From Robiginitalea sediminis (GTDB lineage Bacteria > Bacteroidota > Bacteroidia > Flavobacteriales > Flavobacteriaceae), in contig NZ_NGNR01000001.1 of NCBI RefSeq assembly GCF_002198115.1, forward strand, positions 1,291,332-1,355,331: 64,000 bases of DNA. The letters run 5' to 3'. Positions 35,351 to 44,069 of the stretch are shown piece after piece. Every line of letters starts with the position of its first letter. Positions within the stretch are counted from its first letter, which is position 1. The position numbers were made by a program, and so were the translations under genes. The notes beneath the pieces were generated by a model that did no database searches, was not told where the DNA came from, and saw nothing but the letters and a program-made list of their open reading frames with translations.

Positions 35351-36328
35351 TTGAAGATCAGTGCGCAGATCCGCCAGCCCATTGAACGGGAAATGGAACT
35401 TTTCGAGAAGAAGTTCCATCAGTCCATGTCTTCCAGTGTCCCCCTGCTGAACCGCATTACGTATTACATCGTTAATCGCAAGGGGAAGCAGATGCGGCCG
35501 ATGTTTGTTTTTCTTACGGCCAAGTTGCTTAACGAGGGAGTGGTTAATGAAAGGACCTACCGGGGGGCATCGGTCATTGAATTGATCCATACCGCCACCC
35601 TGGTGCATGACGATGTGGTGGACGACAGCTACAAACGCAGAGGGTTCTTTTCCATTAATGCCCTTTGGAAGAACAAAATCGCGGTCCTGGTGGGCGATTA
35701 CCTCCTCTCCAAGGGCCTGCTGCTCTCCATAGACAACGGCGATTTCGACCTGCTTCGGATTATCTCAGTTGCCGTTCGGGAAATGAGCGAGGGAGAATTG
35801 CTGCAAATTGAAAAAGCGCGGAGGCTTGATATTACAGAGGACGTCTATTTTGACATCATCCGCCAGAAGACTGCCACCCTTATTGCCGCCTGTTGTAGCC
35901 TTGGCGCGGCTTCGGTACGCCCGGAATCCGAGCACGTAGAGGCTTTCCGTAAATTCGGGGAATTATGCGGGATGGCGTTTCAGATCAAAGACGACCTGTT
36001 CGACTACGGGCAGGAACGCATCGGGAAACCCACAGGGATCGATATCAAGGAACAGAAAATGACACTTCCCCTCATTTATGCCTTAAACCAGGCCACCCCC
36101 GACCGCCGCAAATGGCTGATCAACTCGGTTAAGAACCACAACAAAGACCGCAAAAGGGTACGGGAAGTGATTGAGTACGTAAAGGATTCCGGCGGCCTGG
36201 AATACGCTTCGGGAAAGATGCAGGACTTTAAGACTGAGGCCCTGGCCCTGTTGGGGGGATATCCCGAATCGGCCTACCGGGACGCACTGGAGCTGATGGT
36301 CAATTACGTGGTAGACCGGAAGCAGTAA
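35351..36328 (+). CDS. Polyprenyl (octaprenyl-type) diphosphate synthase
   Basis: A 325-residue all-helical trans-prenyl diphosphate synthase. Both aspartate-rich motifs are intact: DDVVD in LVHDDVVDDS (first) and DDLFD in IKDDLFDYG (second), with KGKQMRPMFVF binding the substrate. The chain likely serves menaquinone side chains, inferred from the phylum. The TTG at 35351 is chosen: it gives the family N-terminus LKISAQIRQPIEREMELFEKK, whereas the upstream in-frame extension overlaps rlmN and is low complexity. A near -7 element TACTTTTA lies around 35307. Confidence 0.9.
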   Translation: MKISAQIRQPIEREMELFEKKFHQSMSSSVPLLNRITYYIVNRKGKQMRPMFVFLTAKLLNEGVVNERTYRGASVIELIHTATLVHDDVVDDSYKRRGFFSINALWKNKIAVLVGDYLLSKGLLLSIDNGDFDLLRIISVAVREMSEGELLQIEKARRLDITEDVYFDIIRQKTATLIAACCSLGAASVRPESEHVEAFRKFGELCGMAFQIKDDLFDYGQERIGKPTGIDIKEQKMTLPLIYALNQATPDRRKWLINSVKNHNKDRKRVREVIEYVKDSGGLEYASGKMQDFKTEALALLGGYPESAYRDALELMVNYVVDRKQ

Positions 36329-36542
36329 AAGACTTTGCTTTGGGAGGTATTGCTTCTTGCACCCCCCGGGGGCCTGCCCCCGCCCCCAAGCCCGAAGAAA
36401 ACGGTTCCCGCTGTAACATCCTTTCAGTTGGCCCCGCAAGAGCATTTTTTTGGCCTGTTTCTTGCACCCCTAAAAAAGTTGACTTCCCGGGCAACGGCTG
36501 TGGAAGTATTTACGTCATACCTATAGAAACCGACGAGAACCC

Positions 36543-37103
36543 TTGAAAATCATTACCCTCTTCCGGAACGAAAAGGCCCTGATCCGAAAGGCTGCTGCAG
36601 GCGACAGGGATGCGCAGCGGGCGCTCTATGAGCAACTGGCTCCCCGCATGCTCGCCACCTGCCGGCGTTATATCCGGGACAGGCATTTTGCCGAGGATGT
36701 AATGGTGGAAGGGTTTGTGAAGGTTTTTAAAAACCTTGGTCAGTACCGGTTCGAGGGGGCATTTGAAGCCTGGGTACGGCGTATAATGGTGCGGGAATCC
36801 ATCGATTACCTCAGGAAAAGGCAGTTTGTGGTCTTCCAGGAGGAATTGCCGGAGCCCCAGACCAGGCCAGCCCCGGCATCGGACTTCCTGGAACTGGAAC
36901 AGATAGAGGCCTGTATTGATGCGTTGCCCGAAGGCTACCGGATGGTTTTTATCCTGGCTGCCGTGGAAGGGTATTCCCATCCGGAGATTGCCCGGATGCT
37001 CGACATTTCCGAGGGGACTTCCAAGAGCCAGCTTTACAAGGCACGCCAGGTCCTGCAAGCCCAATTGTCAACACTAGCAAAACACCGTTATGGCACCCGT
37101 TGA
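36543..37103 (+). CDS. ECF-type RNA polymerase sigma factor
   Basis: A 186-residue sigma-70 family protein with only regions 2 and 4. Region 2 is around residues 25-95 (LYEQLAPRMLATCRRYIRD, AEDVMVEGFVKVFKNLGQY, FEAWVRRIMVRESIDYLR); region 4 is around 125-180 (YRMVFILAAVEGYSHPEIARMLDISEGTSKSQLYKAR). It starts with TTG. The next gene overlaps by 14 bases and encodes a single-pass membrane protein that could be its anti-sigma partner. Regulon unknown. Confidence 0.9.
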   Translation: MKIITLFRNEKALIRKAAAGDRDAQRALYEQLAPRMLATCRRYIRDRHFAEDVMVEGFVKVFKNLGQYRFEGAFEAWVRRIMVRESIDYLRKRQFVVFQEELPEPQTRPAPASDFLELEQIEACIDALPEGYRMVFILAAVEGYSHPEIARMLDISEGTSKSQLYKARQVLQAQLSTLAKHRYGTR

Positions 37104-37818
37104 ATTCGAAAAGAAAATCAGAAATGCTCTGGAAAAAAGGGAAATCCAACCTTCTAAGGAGGCCTGGCAACGCATTGCCAATCGACTGGATAAAGAGGGG
37201 CCGGCTCCATCCAGATCCCGCAGCACCTGGTGGTACCTGGCAGCGGCTTGCCTGGTTCTGCTGATCGGAGCGCGCATCTTCCTGGTCGAAGAAGAAGGAG
37301 CCTTGCCACTGCCCGCTCCTCAGGTGGCTGCCACCCCAGGCGAAACGCCGGTTGCGTCCCCGGCCACCCAGGAGCCTGTCCTGGAAATGGTCGTAACCAC
37401 TCAGGAAGCGCCCATGGACCAGGAAACTGTTTCCCAACCTGAGCCCGTACAGCCCAGGCTTCCGGAAACCATTGCCGATGCCGCGATAGCGGTGGCCCCT
37501 GAAGGTGTAAACCAGCCGGATACCCTGGACCTGGACGCCCGCATTGATGCGGAGGTGGATCGGTTGGTGGCAGCGGTTGCCGCCCTGGAAGCCGGGGAAG
37601 GCACCGTTACCGATGCTCAGATCGACTCCCTGCTCCAGGCCGCCCAGGCCGATATTGCCCGTACCCTTCCGGGAGTGACTTCCGAATCTACGGATCCGAT
37701 GGCCTTGCTGGCAGAGGTGGAGGACGACCTGAACCGCAGTTTCCGGGACGATATTTTCAACCGGCTGAAGAACGGGTTTATAAAAGTGCGTACCGCCGTG
37801 GCTGCCCGAAATCAATAA
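37090..37818 (+). CDS. Single-pass membrane protein, possible anti-sigma factor
   Basis: A 242-residue protein with a short cytoplasmic N-terminus (FEKKIRNALEKREIQPSKEAWQRI...), one transmembrane helix (residues about 46-65, TWWYLAAACLVLLIGARIFLV) and a long Pro/Ala/Glu-rich, acidic exterior region. The layout matches sigma-associated membrane proteins of Bacteroidota, and it overlaps the ECF sigma gene. I see no recognised anti-sigma (ZAS) motif such as HxxxCxxC, so the role is inferred from context alone. Confidence 0.6.
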   Translation: MAPVEFEKKIRNALEKREIQPSKEAWQRIANRLDKEGPAPSRSRSTWWYLAAACLVLLIGARIFLVEEEGALPLPAPQVAATPGETPVASPATQEPVLEMVVTTQEAPMDQETVSQPEPVQPRLPETIADAAIAVAPEGVNQPDTLDLDARIDAEVDRLVAAVAALEAGEGTVTDAQIDSLLQAAQADIARTLPGVTSESTDPMALLAEVEDDLNRSFRDDIFNRLKNGFIKVRTAVAARNQ

Positions 37819-37903
37819 CAAACGACTAATCCGGATTTTACAGGGGAATCCCGGAGGTTCCCCAGGACGTTTATTCATCAATCATCATCAAAAATCAAAA
37901 ACC

Positions 37904-38971
37904 ATGAACACTATTACCAGACTGCTTATTCCTGTTTTGTTGCTGTTTTCCCTCCAGGCCTTGCTGGCCCAGGAAGATTACGCCGAAAGGATACGGGTAC
38001 TGCGCCAGCAACGGGAAGAAGTTTCTCTTCAGGAGAAAGAAGCCCTGAAACAGGAAGTCCTCGCCATTGAGGCCCGCCTGGAGGCCGGTGAGATCAATAC
38101 CATAGAGGCGCGTGAACTCAAGGAGGAGGCCGCCCGTAAGCGGGCTTTGAATATAGAGGACAGGAGGCAAATGATAGATCGGGAGATAGCCCTCCTCCAG
38201 CGTAATGAAGGAGAAATAGCCACCGGCGAGGTCAGCGACTTTTCCGACGAGACGGACCGCATCGAGTTGAGTCTGGGTATCGGGGAACAGGACTGGATCC
38301 GTTGGGAACGCCGCGACCGACCTGTCAAGTACGACCGGCGGACCTATTCCGATATGGTATTGGCCTTCGGGTTTAACAATGCCATCATAGAAGGGCAGGG
38401 CCTGGAGGATTCACCTTACAAGGTAGCTGGCAGCCGCTTCTTTGAGATTGGATGGGCCTGGCGGACGCGTGTATTCCAAAACTCTAATTTTATGCGCCTC
38501 CACTACGGTTTTTCATTCCATTTTAATGGGCTTAAGCCGGAAGGCAACCAGTATTTCGAGACCGATGCAGGGCAAACCACCTTGCAGGAATTCGATGCCG
38601 AACTCACCAAATCCAAGTTCCGTATGGATAACCTCGTCATACCCGTACACCTGGAATTCGGCCCGTCCAAATACCGGGAATACGAGGACCATGTGCGCTA
38701 TTCCCTGCACAACAAGTTCAGGATCGGGATCGGAGGCTATGGAGGCGTTAACCTGGGGGCGCGCCAGAAACTGAAATACCGGGAAGACGGCGAACGCGTT
38801 AAAGACAAACTCAAAAGGGATTACAATACCAGCGATTTCGTCTACGGCCTGAGTGCCTACATGGGTATAGAGGGGGTTTTGCTCTATGCCAAATACGACC
38901 TGAATCCCATTTTCGAAAATGCAGCTGTGGAACAGCGCAATATTTCCTTCGGGCTTCGCCTGGACCTTTAA
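37904..38971 (+). CDS. Secreted protein with coiled coil and beta-barrel-like domain
   Basis: A 355-residue protein. A signal peptide (ending ALLAQ) is followed by a charged coiled coil (residues about 25-105, Arg/Glu-rich) and a C-terminal region from about residue 120 with alternating strands ending in FGLRLDL, the aromatic/Leu-terminal pattern of outer-membrane barrels. It follows the sigma and membrane-protein genes by 85 bases and may be a target or part of the same unit. No precise family recognised. Confidence 0.65.
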   Translation: MNTITRLLIPVLLLFSLQALLAQEDYAERIRVLRQQREEVSLQEKEALKQEVLAIEARLEAGEINTIEARELKEEAARKRALNIEDRRQMIDREIALLQRNEGEIATGEVSDFSDETDRIELSLGIGEQDWIRWERRDRPVKYDRRTYSDMVLAFGFNNAIIEGQGLEDSPYKVAGSRFFEIGWAWRTRVFQNSNFMRLHYGFSFHFNGLKPEGNQYFETDAGQTTLQEFDAELTKSKFRMDNLVIPVHLEFGPSKYREYEDHVRYSLHNKFRIGIGGYGGVNLGARQKLKYREDGERVKDKLKRDYNTSDFVYGLSAYMGIEGVLLYAKYDLNPIFENAAVEQRNISFGLRLDL

Positions 38972-38991
38972 GCCTGGGATGACCCATCATC

Positions 38992-39015
38992 AAAAGGCGC
39001 CATAGGGCGCCTTTT
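38992..39015. terminator. Bidirectional terminator
   Basis: AAAAGGCGCC pairs perfectly with GGCGCCTTTT around loop ATAG; T and A tracts flank it. It serves the convergent genes ending at 38971 and 39016. Confidence 0.88.
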
Positions 39016-39267
39016 TTAGTCTTCCAACCGCTGTAGTTCCCGCTCCATCTCTGCCGTAAAATCCGAGGCTTCATAGCCTTTTTTACAATGGCTGCAGGTA
39101 ATCAGCCGCCAGGGCCTGAGGCGATATACCGGGACCCAGAACAGGTGCACATAATGCGGGATGACCTCGGCCTGGAGGTGGCCCGAAAGACCACAATGGG
39201 GGCAGGAGGTCTGGGGAAGTGGAAAGGTCTTTCCCTTGCCCGCACGGGTGCCGAAAAAGAGGATCAC
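39016..39267 (-). CDS. Small zinc-ribbon protein
   Basis: An 83-residue protein with two CxxC knuckles: CPHCG and CSHCK, separated by HYVHLFWVPVYRLRPWRLI. This resembles the zinc-ribbon family whose members start with FFGTR. A GTG at 39267 is chosen as start because the product then begins VILFFGTRAGKG, matching that family; a longer frame exists but its extra residues look non-coding and reach into the dnaG upstream region. Function unknown. Confidence 0.65.
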   Translation of the reverse strand: MILFFGTRAGKGKTFPLPQTSCPHCGLSGHLQAEVIPHYVHLFWVPVYRLRPWRLITCSHCKKGYEASDFTAEMERELQRLED

Positions 39268-39382
39268 AGCTATTGGGTTTACCCCTAAAGGTACGAATCC
39301 TGTCCATGGGAAGGACTCCGCAAAGTACCTTTCCGCGTCGGCTGCGTTTTTAGTACATTTATCCACTGGCTTTAGTCCGCCC

Positions 39383-41359
39383 ATGATTACGAAAAGCACC
39401 ATAGACAAGGTTTACGAAGCAGCCCGCGTGGAAGAGGTGATCGGGGATTTCGTGCAGTTGAAGAAATCCGGCTCCAATTTCAAGGGCCTCAGCCCGTTTA
39501 CCGACGAGCGCACCCCCAGTTTTATGGTCTCTCCCGTGAAGCAGATCTGGAAGGATTTTTCCAGCGGGAAGGGAGGCAACGCGGTGGCCTTTCTCATGGA
39601 GCACGAGCATTTCACCTATCCGGAGGCCATCCGCTACCTGGCAAAGAAGTACGCCATTGAGGTAGAGGAGACCCAGCAGACCGATGCGGAAAAGGAAATG
39701 GCCAGCGAGCGGGAGAGTATGCTCCTGGTTACGGAATTCGCCCGGGATTACTACGAACGAAGCCTTTGGGAATCGGAACCGGGAAGGGCTATCGGCCTCT
39801 CGTATTTCCGGGAGCGGGGCTTTTCAGAGGATACCATTCGCACCTTCCAGCTGGGCTATAACCCGGACCAGTGGGATGCCCTTACACAAGCTGCCCTGGA
39901 CAAGGGATACCAGATCGAGTTCCTGGAAAAGACGGGGCTCAGTATCGTGAGGCCCGCCGAAGGCGAGAAGCCGGCCCGGCAGTTCGACCGCTTTAAAGGC
40001 CGGGTCATGTTCCCCATCCATTCCATGAGCGGTCGGGTCCTGGGCTTTGGGGGTCGGACCCTTCGCTCGGACAAAAAGGTGGCTAAGTACATGAACTCGC
40101 CGGAAAGCGAGATTTACCACAAGAGTAAGGTGCTTTACGGGATTTATCATGCCAAACAGGCAATTGCCCGGGAAGACAGATGCTACCTCGTAGAGGGGTA
40201 TACGGACGTGATCCAGCTCTACCAGGCCGGGGTGGAGAATGTGGTGGCTTCCAGCGGGACGGCCCTTACCCCGGAACAGATTCGGTTGGTGCGGCGCCTG
40301 ACCCAGAATATCGTAGTCCTCTTCGACGGCGATGCGGCTGGGCTTCGGGCTTCCCTCAGGGGGGTCGATCTGATCCTGGAGGAAGGGATGAACGTAAAGG
40401 TCTGTACCTTTCCCGAAGGGGAGGACCCGGATAGTTTCGCCCGTAAAAACTCCCGCGACGCCATAGAGGCGTACCTGGAGGAAAACGCCAGGGACTTTAT
40501 ACAGTTTAAAACGGCGTTACTCACCGAAGAGGCCGCTCAGGACCCCATTAAACGGGCCGATATGATCCGGGATATCGTTTCCAGTATCTCACGGATCCCG
40601 GACCGGATCAAACGGGAAGTGTATATCCAGGAATGCGCTTCACTCATGCGGATTTCCGAAGATGTTCTTTTCAACACCCTGGCCCAGATGGGCCGCAAGC
40701 AACAGCAGGATGCGGCGCGAAAACCCCAGCGGCAGGAGATGGAGGTGGTGCGGCCCGAACCTGGGGAAACCCGGGTGGATGTGCAGTATGAGCTGGAACG
40801 CAAGATTATCGAACTATTGCTACTCTACGGGACCCAGACAGCGGAATTCGAAGACCTGGTGCTAAAGGAGGCCGAATCCGGCGAACTGGTCATGGAACCT
40901 GAAAGCAAACAGGTGCGGGTTTTTGAAAAGGTCTACCTGGACCTGCAGGAGGATGAGATCGAATTGAGCCATGAGCGCTTCAGGAGTATTTATTTCCGCC
41001 TTATCGAGCGGATGATCGCCGATGCCGGCTTCGATCTGAATACCTTTATTGCCGAAATGGATGCCGATGGGGTACAGGAAATCTCATCCATCCTCATGGA
41101 GGAGGAAAAGTATCGCCTGCACAGTTGGGAGCGGAAGGATATTTATCCCAAGGACAAGCGCGATGGGCTGGCCCAACTGGTAACAGAAACCATCCTTTCC
41201 CTGCGGTCCTTCCTCATTAAAAAGCGAATTGAACAGTTGCGCAAGGATACCGAGGCCCATGCTGCGGAAACGAACCGGGAGGTCCTGGAGGAAATCGTAA
41301 ACTACCTCCAGCTCAACAAGTTGCTCAGCCAGAAACTCAACCGGATCTTATCCTGTTAG
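39383..41359 (+). CDS. dnaG: DNA primase DnaG (zinc ligands lost)
   Basis: A 658-residue primase. The N-terminal zinc-binding region, the TOPRIM catalytic core (LVEGYTDVIQLYQAG; VLFDGDAAG) and a C-terminal helical DnaB-interacting region are in normal order. In the zinc region the usual Cys/His/Cys/Cys ligands read S37, T40, D58 and S61 (GLSPFTDERTPSF; IWKDFSSGKGGN), so no zinc can bind there. The fold-defining residues around them are kept. The ATG at 39383 gives the family start MITKSTIDKVYEAARVEEVI. Confidence 0.93.
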   Translation: MITKSTIDKVYEAARVEEVIGDFVQLKKSGSNFKGLSPFTDERTPSFMVSPVKQIWKDFSSGKGGNAVAFLMEHEHFTYPEAIRYLAKKYAIEVEETQQTDAEKEMASERESMLLVTEFARDYYERSLWESEPGRAIGLSYFRERGFSEDTIRTFQLGYNPDQWDALTQAALDKGYQIEFLEKTGLSIVRPAEGEKPARQFDRFKGRVMFPIHSMSGRVLGFGGRTLRSDKKVAKYMNSPESEIYHKSKVLYGIYHAKQAIAREDRCYLVEGYTDVIQLYQAGVENVVASSGTALTPEQIRLVRRLTQNIVVLFDGDAAGLRASLRGVDLILEEGMNVKVCTFPEGEDPDSFARKNSRDAIEAYLEENARDFIQFKTALLTEEAAQDPIKRADMIRDIVSSISRIPDRIKREVYIQECASLMRISEDVLFNTLAQMGRKQQQDAARKPQRQEMEVVRPEPGETRVDVQYELERKIIELLLLYGTQTAEFEDLVLKEAESGELVMEPESKQVRVFEKVYLDLQEDEIELSHERFRSIYFRLIERMIADAGFDLNTFIAEMDADGVQEISSILMEEEKYRLHSWERKDIYPKDKRDGLAQLVTETILSLRSFLIKKRIEQLRKDTEAHAAETNREVLEEIVNYLQLNKLLSQKLNRILSC

Positions 41360-41365
41360 GGGAAC

Positions 41366-41393
41366 AAAAAAAGCCCGGCAAAAGCCGGGCCTT
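41366..41393 (-). terminator. Terminator of the response-regulator gene
   Basis: GCCCGGC (41373-41379) pairs with GCCGGGC (41384-41390) around AAAA. On the minus strand it is followed by seven T (41366-41372), 23 bases past the regulator stop. It may also slow dnaG transcripts from the other side. Confidence 0.8.
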
Positions 41394-41415
41394 AAGAGTG
41401 CGGGTTATACGCTTA

Positions 41416-42045
41416 TTAATAGAGTTCCAGGGCTTTGGCCTGTTGCAGCAGGTCTACCATGTTGTCTACATTGAGTTTTTTCATGAGCCTGGCCTTGTAG
41501 GTGCTCACCGTTTTTTCGTTCAGGTTCAGCCCCTGTGCCACTTCTTTGTTACGCTTGCCTGAGGCCAGCATTTTAAGGACTTCCACCTCCCGTGTAGAGA
41601 GCTTGCGGAAAAAGCGCCGGGGTTTTTGGGTTCCTTCGTCGAAGGCCAGCCGCTGTGCCAGTTCGTTGGTGATAAACATCCCCCCTTCGCTCACCTTCAG
41701 GACGGCATCTGCCAGGTAAGACAGATCGGCAGCTTTGGACAGGTACCCACTGGCACCACTGCGGATGGTACTCAGGGCGTAGACATCCTCGGACTGCCCG
41801 CTGTAGATCAGCACCTTTACATTGGGGTGATCTTGTTTCAGTTTCCTTAAGGCGGCAATCCCGTTGATTTCGGGGATATCCATCTCCATAACCAGGACAT
41901 CGGGTTGCTTTTTACCGAGGGTGTGGAAGAGTTCCGAGGTAGTGCCCACATCGCCCATGATATGGAAGCTGGGGTGTTGTTCCAGGGTCGATCGGATACC
42001 GTGGCGGACAACCGGGTGGTTGTCGGCAATGAGAACTTGAACCAT
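41416..42045 (-). CDS. NarL/FixJ-type response regulator with Glu at the phosphorylation site
   Basis: A 209-residue protein: receiver domain (1-120) and LuxR-type HTH (about 145-205, LSTREVEVLKMLASGKRNKEVAQGLNLNEKTVSTYKARLMKKL). The receiver's acidic pocket is altered: IADNHPVVR has one Asp followed by Asn, and the phosphoacceptor position is E54 (VLVMEMDIP). The conserved Lys (GYLSKAAD) is kept. No histidine kinase gene is nearby. Glu can mimic phospho-Asp, so a permanently active or phosphorylation-independent regulator is likely. It converges on dnaG. Confidence 0.88.
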   Translation of the reverse strand: MVQVLIADNHPVVRHGIRSTLEQHPSFHIMGDVGTTSELFHTLGKKQPDVLVMEMDIPEINGIAALRKLKQDHPNVKVLIYSGQSEDVYALSTIRSGASGYLSKAADLSYLADAVLKVSEGGMFITNELAQRLAFDEGTQKPRRFFRKLSTREVEVLKMLASGKRNKEVAQGLNLNEKTVSTYKARLMKKLNVDNMVDLLQQAKALELY

Positions 42046-42220
42046 AATTATCGTGTTTTCGGGGGTAGGGTTGGGTGTCCGTTTTTCGAAAACTTTTTGT
42101 CCTTAAAAACTGACACGCAATGTAGGTTTTAATTATCTTAATCTGTAACAAAGTTGACAAAAAATTCCTGCACCTGACCGAAACCACGTGTAAAAATCGT
42201 GCTAATGCACTGATTTATAG

Positions 42221-43018
42221 TTAAGATGTAATTTTGAGGGTTTCCGGTATCTCGCACACCGGGATAGGAAGCATTTTATGTCGATTAACGGTATTCAAAT
42301 GCTTGTAAATACGAAATACCTCGCGCTGGCGGCCTTCAAAATCGGATTCCTTGCGCCCGGCTTCGTCCATAGCCATGGCCCATTCCAGTTCCGGATAGGT
42401 TGCCCCAATCTGGTCCTCGTCCGTCCGGTCGTCCCCCCAAAGGCCGTCGGTAGGGGCCGCTGTTAAGATTTCCTCATTGATACCCAGGTGCCGGGCCAGG
42501 GCGTACACTTCGGTTTTCAACAGGTCTGCGATGGGGCTGAGGTCTACCCCGCCATCCCCGTACTTGGTATAGAAACCAACCCCGAAATCCTCCACTTTGT
42601 TTCCGGTGCCCGCCACCAGTTTTTTCTCCAGGGCGGCGAAGTAGTACAGGGAGGTCATCCGCAGGCGCGCCCGGGTATTGGCCAGGGACATAAAGCGGCT
42701 CTCTTCCTCTTCCACCGGGGGGAAACTGGCAATGAGCTCGTCGAATACGCCCGTGAGGTTGATCCATTCCGAGCTCACGTTGGGGAAACGTTCCTTGAGC
42801 CAGAAAATATGGTTGGCGGCCCGGGTAACCTGGTTCTTGGATTGGTGGATGGGCATCTCCAGGCAAAGGACCTCCATCCCCGTCATGGCGCAGAGCGTTG
42901 AGGTCAGGGCGGAATCGATGCCCCCGGAAACCCCCACCACAAAACCATTCATCCCCGCATCGGAGGCGTATTGCTTTAACCAGTTCACAATGTGTTCTAC
43001 AACGGCTTTGCTTTGCAT
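42221..43018 (-). CDS. nadE: NAD synthase, ammonia-dependent
   Basis: A 265-residue NAD synthetase of the N-type ATP pyrophosphatase fold. It adenylates and amidates nicotinic acid adenine dinucleotide. The PP-loop GVSGGIDSALTSTL is near the N-terminus, and GFGVGFYTKYGDGG and LSPIADLLKTEVYALAR follow. No glutaminase domain is present, so free ammonia should be the nitrogen donor. The ATG at 43018 begins at the conserved helix (KAVVEHIVNWLKQY); upstream in-frame residues extend into the gldB promoter region and look non-coding. Confidence 0.93.
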   Translation of the reverse strand: MQSKAVVEHIVNWLKQYASDAGMNGFVVGVSGGIDSALTSTLCAMTGMEVLCLEMPIHQSKNQVTRAANHIFWLKERFPNVSSEWINLTGVFDELIASFPPVEEEESRFMSLANTRARLRMTSLYYFAALEKKLVAGTGNKVEDFGVGFYTKYGDGGVDLSPIADLLKTEVYALARHLGINEEILTAAPTDGLWGDDRTDEDQIGATYPELEWAMAMDEAGRKESDFEGRQREVFRIYKHLNTVNRHKMLPIPVCEIPETLKITS

Positions 43019-43094
43019 TCGTGCTTCGGATTGAGAGTGAAAACTACTACCTTTACCCAGTAAAAATACGACCTGTACCCTTAAAAAGGAAACC

Positions 43095-44066
43095 TTGGGA
43101 AGAATACAGAATACCTTTTTGGCGGTTTTAGCGGTTTTGTGGTTCTCGGGCTGTGCAGATTCCAAACCAGAGGTCGCCGCGGAAGTCCGGGAAATCCCCC
43201 TGGAACTCAGTGTACAGCGCTTCGACAGGGACTTCGATAAAATGGGGCCCTCCCAGCTGCCTGCCTTGAAACAAATGTATCCCTACCTGTTTCCGGAGCA
43301 AGTACCGGACAGCATCTGGCAGGCCAAACATCGGGATACGCTCCAAATTGAAATCCGCGCCCAGGTCGATTCTGTTTTTGCCGATTTCGGACCCTACCAG
43401 GCAGACCTCGAGCTTTTCTTCAAACACGTAAAATATTATTTTCCGCAGGCGCCCGTCCCAAAGGTGGTCACCCTTACCTCCGATGTCGACTATCAGAACC
43501 GGGTAATCCTGGCGGACAGCCTTCTGTTACTGGGCCTGGACAATTACCTGGGGCCGGGGCACCGCTTTTACGGGAATATGGACCGGTATATTGCGGCCGA
43601 ACTGCGTCCGGACTACCTGACCAGCGATGTGGCCAGCGCCTTTGCCGGGAAGGTGATACCTCCGCCGCGGGACCGCTCCTTCGTGGCGCAAATGGTCTAC
43701 CATGGTAAAAAGCTATACCTGAAGGACCTGATGATGCCTCTGGCTGCGGATTCCGTGAAGATCCGCTACTCGGCAGACCAGATGCAGTGGGCCAAAGATA
43801 ACGAGGGCCAGATTTGGAGGTATTTTGTGGAGCGGGAGCTCCTTTATAGTACCGATCGGGAACTGGGACCCCGGTTCCTGGACCCTGCGCCTTTCAGCAA
43901 ATTCCGCCTGGTGCTCGATAATGAATCGCCCGGGAGGCTGGGGCGCTACATCGGGTGGCAGATCGTGAGAGCCTATGCTGCACAGCATGAAGGCACCCTT
44001 CAAACCCTCCTGGAGATGCCGGGAGAGGAACTATTTAAAGCGTCGAACTACAAACCACCGAAATAA
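43095..44066 (+). CDS. gldB: Gliding motility lipoprotein GldB
   Basis: A 323-residue lipoprotein with lipobox FSGC (Cys20). The body matches GldB: LSVQRFDRDFDKMGP near the N-terminus, FFKHVKYYFPQAPVPKVVTLTSDVDYQNRV, and ESPGRLGRYIGWQIVRAY at the end. GldB is required for gliding in Flavobacterium johnsoniae. The start is TTG. The order nadE (divergent) - gldB - gldC is what I recall from flavobacteria. gldC follows by three bases. Confidence 0.9.
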   Translation: MGRIQNTFLAVLAVLWFSGCADSKPEVAAEVREIPLELSVQRFDRDFDKMGPSQLPALKQMYPYLFPEQVPDSIWQAKHRDTLQIEIRAQVDSVFADFGPYQADLELFFKHVKYYFPQAPVPKVVTLTSDVDYQNRVILADSLLLLGLDNYLGPGHRFYGNMDRYIAAELRPDYLTSDVASAFAGKVIPPPRDRSFVAQMVYHGKKLYLKDLMMPLAADSVKIRYSADQMQWAKDNEGQIWRYFVERELLYSTDRELGPRFLDPAPFSKFRLVLDNESPGRLGRYIGWQIVRAYAAQHEGTLQTLLEMPGEELFKASNYKPPK

Positions 44067-44069
44067 GAT

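Noticed and set aside
36358-36390. GC-rich C/G-run palindrome after the polyprenyl synthase gene as terminator
   Set aside because: CCCCCCGGGGGCC with a following C-rich stretch can pair, but there is no T-run; the evidence is too weak to call.
39161-39382. Long N-terminal extension of DnaG
   Set aside because: It is antisense to the zinc-ribbon gene and has atypical composition; the family start is at 39383.
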